NCBI RefSeq assembly: GCF_003315595.1 | Contig: NZ_QNQU01000003.1 | Location: 248,001 to 312,000, forward strand | Direction: 5' to 3' | DNA length: 64,000 nucleotides | DNA from: Pedobacter miscanthi | Lineage (GTDB): Bacteria; Bacteroidota; Bacteroidia; Sphingobacteriales; Sphingobacteriaceae | Shown: one piece after another, positions 26,203-33,220 of the stretch | How positions within the stretch are numbered: position 1 is the stretch's first letter | Layout of the letters: each line of letters begins with the position of its first letter | The notes under the pieces: generated by a model | Seen by the model: the letters and a program-made list of their open reading frames with translations, nothing else | What the model was told of the DNA's origin: nothing | Database searches by the model: none | Made by a program: the position numbers and the translations under genes

Positions 26203-28578
26203 ATGTTCAGATCTCTTTTTTTCCTGATTGCATTTTTCTCTGTGTTATCATCTAAAGCACAGTTTAATCTTTCGGGTAAGATAACTGATGAAAATGCCAA
26301 GGTTTTGCCTTTTATTACGGTTAAAATTTCTGGTGCTAACCATACGGTAAATTATACTCAAACCGATAGTTTGGGGAGATACTATTTTAATAAGCTTCCT
26401 GCTGGCAGATATTCAATTGTTTTTTCGGCGATCGATTTTAAGAACCTAAATCGATCATTGACTTTAAACCGGGATACGATAATCGATTTTCAACTACAGG
26501 AAAACGTTAAAAGTTTAAACGAAGTTGAGGTAAATGCTAAAAAAGCGCTGATCGAAAGAAAAATCGACCGCACAGTTTTTAATGTAGAAAATAGTGTTTC
26601 TGCCATCGGAACAGATGCATTAGAACTGCTTTCGAAAGTGCCCGGGGTTAGGGTTTTAAATGATCAGGTTTCGCTGGTAGGCAAAGGTGGCGTTAATGTG
26701 ATGATCAATGATAAACTGGTGCCCTTATCAGTTGATGAACTTGCGAATTATTTAAAGTCGGTTTCATCTGATAACATTGCTAAAATTGAGGTCATTACTA
26801 ACCCACCGTCAAAATATGATGCACAGGGAAATAACGGCTTAATCAATATTGTACTCAAAAATATAACTGCCGAAGGTTTTAAAGGTTCGGTCAATTTAGC
26901 TGCAACACAAGCCAGCCATTTCACCACATCTGGAGGCGGAAATTTAAGTTACCGGAAAAACAAAATTACACTTTCTTCGAATTTTAATATCAGAAAAGGA
27001 TCTGTTGTTCCATTTGAGCAAAGCAACGTTTTTTATCCCGCGCAAACCTGGAATATTGTAAATAAAGACCGTAATTTCAGAACAGTACCCAGCGGACAGG
27101 TGGGCATTGATTATCAATCTTCCAACAGTACCTTGTTGGGTTTATCCTATAATGGCGGACTAACCAATTTTCATTCGGAAGAAAACATTAAAACGCAAGT
27201 TTACAACCAGAGGAAGGATTTAGATTCGGTGCTCAATTCTGATGCGAACGCTAAAATCCGATCGAATTACCATGCTGCAAATATTTATTTGAAACAGAAT
27301 TTGGATTCTGCCGGAAAACAATTAAGCATTAATGGCGATTGGTTTAAATACAGCGACGATAAAAACCGGTTTTTCAACAAAAGCAGTTATTTTCAAAATG
27401 GGGATATGATTCCCGATTCTTTTGCTGAATACCTCTCTACTAGTAAACAAAGTATCGATTTATATACTTTAAAGGCAGATGTAGATCTTCCTTATAAAAT
27501 CTTTAAATTATCTGCAGGGGCGAAACTGAGCTTTATCAGTAATCGGAGTGATCTTGCTTTTTATAAATCCCGTAACAATATTTATAAAATTGATACAACG
27601 CAAAGCAATGTTTTCAATTATCACGAAAATACGCAGGCAATTTATGTAAATTTCAACAAAACGTTAAAAAAATGGGATTTCCAGGCGGGATTAAGGGGAG
27701 AGTATACACAAATTGACGGAATATCAGTTAATGAAGAGAATAAAAATGAATATTTCCGGCTTTTTCCAACTTTGTATATTGTTTACAGGGGAAATGCTAA
27801 AAATACTTTTTCACTAAACTATGGCCGCCGCATTAACCGTCCTCCTTACCGTAAACTGAATCCTTTCCGTTGGTATAGCAATCAGTATGTCTATGCCGAA
27901 GGCAATCCGTTCTTACAGCCCTCTTATAACGATAATATCGAACTTTCGCATACCTATAATATATATAGCACTTCACTGTCTTTCAGCAAAACCACAAACG
28001 GATTTAATGATGTGAATTTTATTGATGCTGCAACAAACGTTCAGGCGGCCAAGCCGGTTAACTTTATAACAGGATATCATTATCAACTGAGTAATTCCAT
28101 TACGCTTAATGTTGTGAAGGGTTGGGAAAGCATCAATCAGCTGGATATTTTTTATAATTCATCCCATTCCGGCATCCCCCAAACACTGGGCAGTTTACAA
28201 GGATTTGGCGCTTATTTTTCTACGCTGAACCAGTTTGTATTTAACCCATCGAAAACCATTTTGGGCGAGGTAAGTTTCTGGTACCAGTTTCCAACAACGG
28301 AGGGGCTGAATAAGAATAAAAATCAGTATAACCTCGATCTGGGTATCAAAACTTTATTGCTTAATAAGAAAATACAACTGGCCATTACCGCCAGCGATGT
28401 TTTAAAAACAAAAAGATATCGTTTTAGTAGTCTGGTGAACAATATCAGACAGGAATATAATAATTATTACGATAGCCGTCAGCTGCGGATTACCTTCCGT
28501 TACAATTTTGGAAACGAAAAGATTAAACAACAGGAGCGGAAGCCGGGCAATGAAGAGGAGCGGAGGAGGAATAATTAG
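26203..28578 (+). CDS. Outer-membrane beta-barrel (TonB-dependent-receptor-like) protein
   Basis: This 791-residue protein starts directly after the previous stop (TAA ATG) and has a signal peptide (MFRSLFFLIAFFSVLSSKAQ). It shows a carboxypeptidase-regulatory-like domain (NLSGKITDENAKVLPFITV), a plug-like region (LSKVPGVRVLNDQVSLVGKG, then GNNGLINIVLKN), and a barrel with a C-terminal ITFRYNFGNEK. It fits the outer_membrane_beta-barrel family 3 group of TonB-dependent receptors found in Bacteroidota. It has no SusD partner. Its place at the end of the BlaI/M56 operon suggests it is controlled by that repressor. The ligand is unknown. Confidence 0.85.
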   Translation: MFRSLFFLIAFFSVLSSKAQFNLSGKITDENAKVLPFITVKISGANHTVNYTQTDSLGRYYFNKLPAGRYSIVFSAIDFKNLNRSLTLNRDTIIDFQLQENVKSLNEVEVNAKKALIERKIDRTVFNVENSVSAIGTDALELLSKVPGVRVLNDQVSLVGKGGVNVMINDKLVPLSVDELANYLKSVSSDNIAKIEVITNPPSKYDAQGNNGLINIVLKNITAEGFKGSVNLAATQASHFTTSGGGNLSYRKNKITLSSNFNIRKGSVVPFEQSNVFYPAQTWNIVNKDRNFRTVPSGQVGIDYQSSNSTLLGLSYNGGLTNFHSEENIKTQVYNQRKDLDSVLNSDANAKIRSNYHAANIYLKQNLDSAGKQLSINGDWFKYSDDKNRFFNKSSYFQNGDMIPDSFAEYLSTSKQSIDLYTLKADVDLPYKIFKLSAGAKLSFISNRSDLAFYKSRNNIYKIDTTQSNVFNYHENTQAIYVNFNKTLKKWDFQAGLRGEYTQIDGISVNEENKNEYFRLFPTLYIVYRGNAKNTFSLNYGRRINRPPYRKLNPFRWYSNQYVYAEGNPFLQPSYNDNIELSHTYNIYSTSLSFSKTTNGFNDVNFIDAATNVQAAKPVNFITGYHYQLSNSITLNVVKGWESINQLDIFYNSSHSGIPQTLGSLQGFGAYFSTLNQFVFNPSKTILGEVSFWYQFPTTEGLNKNKNQYNLDLGIKTLLLNKKIQLAITASDVLKTKRYRFSSLVNNIRQEYNNYYDSRQLRITFRYNFGNEKIKQQERKPGNEEERRRNN

Positions 28579-28841
28579 GGATGGAAGATGGATGATGGAA
28601 AATGTATGATGGAAGATGTGAGATGGATGATGGGGGAGAGGGGCGTTGGTGATAAACTTAGGTAGTATTCTAATTTGGAGTTATTCTTTGTGCTTTCTGT
28701 GCCTCCGTGGCAATAAAGTTATCTAAGTTGATTTGTGTATATCTGTGGTTAAGGATTCTTCGACTACGCTCAGAATGACAAAATGAATGGATGATCGAGT
28801 TAAATCCATTATCCCTTTTCCCTCTTACATCATCCGTCCTT
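28579..28841. repeat. Intergenic spacer with tandem ATGGAAGATGG-like repeat and dispersed repeats
   Basis: About 28581-28640 is a degenerate tandem run of ATGGAAGATGGATGATGG-type words. Further on lie phrases that look like diverged gene-spacer repeats (GTGCCTCCGTGGCAATAAAG; TGTATATCTGTGGTTAA) and a copy of the TTCTTCGACTACGCTCAGAATGAC repeat word near 28755. No open frame is convincing. Confidence 0.55.
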
Positions 28842-29972
28842 CTAAAACGCTTCCGCTAAACTGATGTAAAATCCTGCCTGGCGTTTTTCGTTTGGTAATT
28901 TTTCGCCTATACCATAATCCAAACGAACGCTTAATCCTTTAGCCGGATCGAAAAAGTAGCGGCCACCTACACCAAAGTTTGGTTTTAATCCATCGCCATT
29001 AAACTGGCCGTTTGCAAATACTTTACCTGTTCCGGCAAAAGCCACAATGCCAAAGCGATTCATAAAACGGTAGCGGAGTTCTGCCTGTGCAGCCATCAGG
29101 TTCTCGTCGCGGTAGCGGCCGCTGTAATAACCACGCATCATTTGGTCGTTACCCAGTTGCTGCAATAAATAAAATGGCGTGCTTTTACTTTGGATGGTAT
29201 AAAATATTCCCTGTACTCCTAATACCACTTTGGGTGCCAGACTAAAAAAACCGCGAAGGTCTAGTTTAATCTGTGAGCCATTAAAGCTTTCGCCTCCAAA
29301 AAAATCGGGTGCGTATTGATAGGTTGCCCTACCAAAGAAACCTTTTGTTGGGTAGTTATTACTGTTGCGGGTATCATAACTCTGAGATGCACCGATCCAG
29401 GCTACTGATCCACCGTCTTTATCCAAAATCTGTGGATTGGTGCTGTAAATGCCTCCGGGTACTTTATCAATGAAGTTATAATTCTCAAAACCTAGCGAAA
29501 TACCGGTGTAGGCTTTGGGCAAGGTGTTCATTTCGGCATCAAAAAGTGTTTTAAAAACCCTTTGGTCTAATTTATCCTCATCTACCTTTTTAGCATTGTT
29601 GCCGATGCCATAAAAATTAAATGGCTGGTTTTTGAAACGGATATCACCAATAAAGTGGTATTTGTTCCCTTTTGTCCACATATCACCTTTCAGCATAAAA
29701 TTAGCTGTTTTTTTAGTGGAATAGGTGGTGTTTAAGGCGAAATTGGAACTGCGGTTCAGCGTGTCTTTACGATCGATATAAAATGAATAAATGGCGCCAA
29801 CACCAAATTCAAATCCGGTTTCCTGACTATAGCCAAAAGCCGGCAATGGTAAAAAACTGGCTTTACGGGTAGTATCTTTTTCGTTGGAGAGCATCTTCCT
29901 GATTAGTTTCATCTGTGCAAAAGAACTTCCAGAAACAAAAGCAAGTAAAATAATTAGATAATATTTTTTCAT
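28842..29972 (-). CDS. BamA/D15-family outer-membrane barrel protein
   Basis: This 376-residue protein has a signal peptide (MKKYYLIILLAFVSGSSFAQ) and a beta-barrel of the surface-antigen (Bac_surface_Ag/D15) type, with the segments GFGFE-like QETGFEFGVGAIYSFYID, a run of barrel strands, and the end GVGGRYFFDPAKGLSVRLDYGIGE. Unlike full BamA it has no POTRA repeats (only about 50 residues precede the barrel), so it is a short BamA-like or TamA-like barrel of unknown role. It is convergent with the M56 operon. No enzymatic residues are visible. Confidence 0.75.
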   Translation of the reverse strand: MKKYYLIILLAFVSGSSFAQMKLIRKMLSNEKDTTRKASFLPLPAFGYSQETGFEFGVGAIYSFYIDRKDTLNRSSNFALNTTYSTKKTANFMLKGDMWTKGNKYHFIGDIRFKNQPFNFYGIGNNAKKVDEDKLDQRVFKTLFDAEMNTLPKAYTGISLGFENYNFIDKVPGGIYSTNPQILDKDGGSVAWIGASQSYDTRNSNNYPTKGFFGRATYQYAPDFFGGESFNGSQIKLDLRGFFSLAPKVVLGVQGIFYTIQSKSTPFYLLQQLGNDQMMRGYYSGRYRDENLMAAQAELRYRFMNRFGIVAFAGTGKVFANGQFNGDGLKPNFGVGGRYFFDPAKGLSVRLDYGIGEKLPNEKRQAGFYISLAEAF

Positions 29973-30189
29973 TACCGCAAAGAAAAGGAAATTTAGTAAT
30001 AGTTTATTGGTTCACTGGTCATTTGTTGATTGGTGAGCGTAAGGCTTGATATTGTTTTATTATCGGATTGCTTAATTGTTAACTATAAACTGCTAATTGA
30101 GAACTGTATTATTGGTTAATCTGTTAATTGTTTATCCTTCGACTACGCTCAGGAGGTTAATTGCGCTAGCGACTCCCATACACCCAAAC

Positions 30190-30287
30190 CGTCATCTCGA
30201 GCGTGGTGTAACGTAGCCGAGAGATCTACCCCGGGAACGATATTGATTTAGATCTCTCCGTTCCGCTGCGCTTCAGTCGAGATGACG
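30190..30287. repeat. Inverted pair of REP-like repeats
   Basis: The arms 30190-30227 and 30250-30287 are inverted copies. Both read (from outside inward) CGTCATCTCGA, a variable middle, then GAGAGATCT. Between them are 22 unique bases. The same words occur singly near 21484 and 2070. This is a bipartite palindromic REP pair that would fold into a long cruciform or hairpin. Confidence 0.7.
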
Positions 30288-30354
30288 ATCGCTAGGATTC
30301 GAAGCAATGCCTGCCGCCATCTAAACCGGATTGAAAGGGAAAGCCCGAAAGCGA

Positions 30355-30376
30355 GGTACGAGTGCGGACTTGTACC
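30355..30376. repeat. GC-rich hairpin in a structured intergenic segment
   Basis: GGTACGAGT (30355-30363) pairs with ACTTGTACC (30368-30376) around GCGG. It lies in a segment rich in GAAAGCCCG- and GAAAGCCGG-like words (30302-30392), which may be another intergenic element. Confidence 0.4.
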
Positions 30377-30608
30377 GGAAAGCCGGACTACCTTTAATAA
30401 ATGCTACTGTAACTGCTTTTCAAATAAAAATAGATATTCATGACTGTTCTGCATGAAAGATCATGAAATAAATTCAGGATGACGATCGCGAAGTTATACA
30501 GTAATAATTTGTTCTGCTTAATTGGCGCTATGCCCTCAGCTCCATGCGCGAAACACCATGCTCCAAACGCTAAACGCAATTACGCTTTTACCTTTCGGCC
30601 TAAATACC

Positions 30609-30616
30609 TATTTTTG
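30609..30616 (+). promoter_or_regulatory. Candidate -7 box for the deoxyhypusine-synthase-like gene
   Basis: TATTTTTG fits TAnnTTTG and lies 21 bases upstream of the chosen ATG (30638). The -33 region contains TTTTACCTTTCGG but no perfect TTTG, so the call is moderate. Confidence 0.4.
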
Positions 30617-30637
30617 CGGCAAACAATACAAAACGAA

Positions 30638-31618
30638 ATGAGCAATACAAGAGGACCAATATCTCAGTTTATGGAGCGTAATTACCTCCATTTTAATGCT
30701 GCGGCAATGATGGATGCTGCTAAAGGTTACGAAACGCATTTAGATGAGGGTGGTAAAATGATGATCACACTTGCCGGTGCAATGAGTACTGCAGAATTGG
30801 GTATTTCACTTGCAGAGATGATCCGCCAGGATAAAGTGGCTATTATTTCTTGTACTGGTGCCAACCTTGAAGAGGATATTATGAACCTGGTTGCACACTC
30901 ACATTATAAACGTGTACCGAACTACCGCGATTTAAGTCCGCAGGATGAGTGGGATCTTTTAGAAAACCATTATAACCGTGTTACCGATACCTGTATTCCT
31001 GAAGAAGAAGCTTTCCGCCGTTTGCAGAAACACATCCACAAAATCTGGAAAGATGCGGATGATGCCGGTGAAAGATATTTTCCGCACGAGTTTATGTACA
31101 AAATGCTTTTGAGTGGCGATTTAAAACAATACTACGAAATCGACCCGAAAAACTCATGGATGCTTGCTGCGGCAGAAAAGAATTTGCCAATTGTTGTTCC
31201 GGGATGGGAAGATTCTACCATGGGTAACATCTTTGCTTCTTATGTAATGAAACAAGAGTTAAAGGCAACCACCATGAAAAGCGGTATCGAATACATGGGT
31301 TGGCTGGCCGATTGGTATATCGCAAACAGTGGTGGTAAAGGAATCGGCTTCTTCCAGATTGGTGGTGGTATTGCCGGCGATTTCCCGATCTGTGTGGTAC
31401 CGATGTTATATCAGGATATGGAAATGGAGAATATTCCTTTCTGGAGTTATTTCTGCCAGATCTCTGATTCGACCACTTCGTATGGCTCATATTCTGGTGC
31501 GGTACCGAACGAAAAGATTACCTGGGGCAAGCTGGATATCCACACGCCTAAGTTTATCGTAGAAAGTGATGCAACAATTGTAGCACCGTTAATGTTTGCC
31601 TGGATATTAAAACAATAA
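30638..31618 (+). CDS. Deoxyhypusine-synthase-family protein
   Basis: The start is ATG 30638 (MSNTRGPISQFMERNY); the frame is open further upstream only by chance across repeats. The 326-residue protein matches the DS family: MITLAGAMSTAELG, ISCTGANLEEDIMNL, AHSHYKRVPNYRDL, EFMYKMLLSGDL, and FFQIGGGIAGDFPICV, then ITWGKL near the end. True deoxyhypusine synthase modifies eIF5A in archaea and eukaryotes using spermidine and NAD; bacteria lack eIF5A, so this must act on another substrate, such as a polyamine. In the enzyme the GGG segment is followed by a catalytic lysine; here that position reads Gly. Strong hairpin terminator follows. Confidence 0.8.
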   Translation: MSNTRGPISQFMERNYLHFNAAAMMDAAKGYETHLDEGGKMMITLAGAMSTAELGISLAEMIRQDKVAIISCTGANLEEDIMNLVAHSHYKRVPNYRDLSPQDEWDLLENHYNRVTDTCIPEEEAFRRLQKHIHKIWKDADDAGERYFPHEFMYKMLLSGDLKQYYEIDPKNSWMLAAAEKNLPIVVPGWEDSTMGNIFASYVMKQELKATTMKSGIEYMGWLADWYIANSGGKGIGFFQIGGGIAGDFPICVVPMLYQDMEMENIPFWSYFCQISDSTTSYGSYSGAVPNEKITWGKLDIHTPKFIVESDATIVAPLMFAWILKQ

Positions 31619-31653
31619 TCATAACATTTTAATAAACCAAATTGGTTTCTGGT

Positions 31654-31692
31654 ATGCCCATTTGAGATTTTATATCAAAAATGGGCATTTTT
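31654..31692 (+). terminator. Intrinsic terminator
   Basis: ATGCCCATTT (31654-31663) pairs perfectly with AAATGGGCAT (31679-31688), followed by five T residues. It closes the deoxyhypusine-synthase-like gene and separates it from the ACIII operon. Confidence 0.85.
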
Positions 31693-31784
31693 ATGCTCTG
31701 AATGGCTTGAAACGACATTTGTTTAGAATGATTATAAATTGTATTTCCAGTCACTATTATGTCATGGGATTTATTAATAAGTTA

Positions 31785-31792
31785 TACTTTTG
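31785..31792 (+). promoter_or_regulatory. Candidate -7 box for the ACIII/oxidase operon
   Basis: TACTTTTG fits TAnnTTTG, 81 bases upstream of the actA start. No clear -33 TTTG is found at 19-base spacing, so this is only a candidate. Confidence 0.35.
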
Positions 31793-31873
31793 TTCAAGTT
31801 TTGGTGGGGCTATCTGGGTTCAATCATCAATTTCACAACAAAAAGTAAATTAAATAAGTATAAAGTGTTCATT

Positions 31874-33172
31874 ATGAGAGATATCTCGATGATTTTAAAA
31901 AGCGTTTGGAAGTCGTTATTCGTATTTTCAGCAATTTCCGTAATAGCGGTTTCTACCGTAAATGCGCAGGATGCTAAAGAGGGAAGAACGCTTTTCAAAG
32001 CAAAATGTTCTTCGTGCCATGCGTTAGATCACAAAGTTGTTGGTCCGGCATTAGAAGGAGTAAGCGATCGTCACCCTGAAGCGTTCCTGTTAAAATGGAT
32101 CCCGAACAACGCAGCTATGATTGCTGCCGGAGATCCTGCTGCTGTTAAATTATTTAACGATAACGGTAAAGTAGCTATGACTACCTTCCCTGAGTTAGAT
32201 GAGGCAAAAGTAAAAGATATCTTAGCATACATTAAAGAAGGTGAGCCAAAAGCTGCTGTAGATCCGAATGCACCTAAAACCGGTGCTCAGGATAGCGGTA
32301 CTTCAGGTTTATCAATTGCGGGTATCGTTGCTATTGTAGTATTAGCGATCGTAATCCTGGTAATCTTGGGTCGTGCTTCTAAATTGCTGGAGCGTTTGAT
32401 CCTGCAGAAACAAGGTATCGAAATCGAAGAAGATGTGCCATTAAAAGTTGGTGTGCGCAAAATGTTCAAAAACAAGAAGTTCGTTATGTTCTTTATCTTG
32501 TGTTTGATCATCTGCTTAGGTTCATTCGGTTGGATGGGCATGTGGGAAACTGGTGTTCACACCGGCTATCAACCAGTTCAGCCAATTAAATTCTCGCACG
32601 AATTGCATGCTGGTATCAATCAGATCGATTGTCAGTATTGCCACAACGGTGCATTCAAATCTAAAAATGCAACCATCCCATCATTAAACGTTTGTATGAA
32701 CTGCCACAAAGCGGTACAGGCACGTGATAAATATGATGGTGAGATTTCTCCGGAGATCAAAAAAATCTATGCTTCTTTGGGTTACGATCCTGAAACACAG
32801 AAATATGATGAGAGCAAAGCGAAACCAATGGAGTGGGTACGTGTACACAATCTACCTGATTTTGCTTACTTCAACCACTCTCAGCACGTAGTTGTTGCCG
32901 AAGATGCAATCCGTAAAGCAAAAGGATTACAACCAAACGAACCTGTATGTTTCGCTTGTCACGGTCCGGTTAATACAATGGAAGAAATTTATCAATATTC
33001 TCCGTTAACCATGAAATGGTGTATTAACTGCCATAAAGAAACAGATATTTCTGGTCAGAAAAACAATGCTTTCTACGCTAAGGTTATCGAAGCGCACGAG
33101 AAGATTAAAAAAGGCGAGAAAATCACACCAGCTTTATTGGGTGGTTTAGAGTGTGGTAAATGCCACTATTAA
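31874..33172 (+). CDS. actA: Alternative complex III ActA-type multiheme cytochrome c (six hemes)
   Basis: I choose ATG 31874 (MRDISMILKSVWKSLFVF), which gives a signal-like N-terminus cleaved near VNAQ; ATG 31889 is also possible. The 432-residue protein has six CXXCH sites: CSSCH (45), CQYCH (253), CMNCH (274), CFACH (359), CINCH (383) and CGKCH (427). The first is in a separate mono-heme cytochrome c domain near the N-terminus, followed by two membrane helices (about 145-168 and 195-215) and then the pentaheme domain. ActA is the quinol-side electron-collecting cytochrome of ACIII; the fused extra cytochrome domain is notable. It heads the operon. Confidence 0.92.
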   Translation: MRDISMILKSVWKSLFVFSAISVIAVSTVNAQDAKEGRTLFKAKCSSCHALDHKVVGPALEGVSDRHPEAFLLKWIPNNAAMIAAGDPAAVKLFNDNGKVAMTTFPELDEAKVKDILAYIKEGEPKAAVDPNAPKTGAQDSGTSGLSIAGIVAIVVLAIVILVILGRASKLLERLILQKQGIEIEEDVPLKVGVRKMFKNKKFVMFFILCLIICLGSFGWMGMWETGVHTGYQPVQPIKFSHELHAGINQIDCQYCHNGAFKSKNATIPSLNVCMNCHKAVQARDKYDGEISPEIKKIYASLGYDPETQKYDESKAKPMEWVRVHNLPDFAYFNHSQHVVVAEDAIRKAKGLQPNEPVCFACHGPVNTMEEIYQYSPLTMKWCINCHKETDISGQKNNAFYAKVIEAHEKIKKGEKITPALLGGLECGKCHY

Positions 33173-33220
33173 TAGATTAGAGTTTAGTAAGAACGTTCGA
33201 TAAACAGTAATATAGCTTAA

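Larger units (their letters stand above)
29973..30637. repeat. Repeat-dense gap upstream of the deoxyhypusine-synthase-like gene
   Basis: In order it holds a low-complexity ATTGGTTCACTGG-type run (about 30000-30120), a CTTCGACTACGCTCAGGA word, an inverted pair of REP repeats (30190-30287), a GC-rich structured segment (30302-30392) and then the promoter region (TATTTTTG at 30609-30616). No gene is supported. Confidence 0.6.

Noticed and set aside
28581..28640. Tandem ATGGAAGATGG run as a CRISPR-like array
   Set aside because: The words are back to back with drift, there are no unique spacers and no cas genes.
30479..30637. Upstream extension of the deoxyhypusine-synthase-like gene
   Set aside because: The 53 extra residues read through repeat DNA and do not resemble the family; ATG 30638 fits, with a -7-like box just upstream.
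31790..31873. Earlier start for actA
   Set aside because: It would add 28 residues (FKFWWGYLGSIIN) that precede a normal signal peptide, and it overlaps the candidate promoter.
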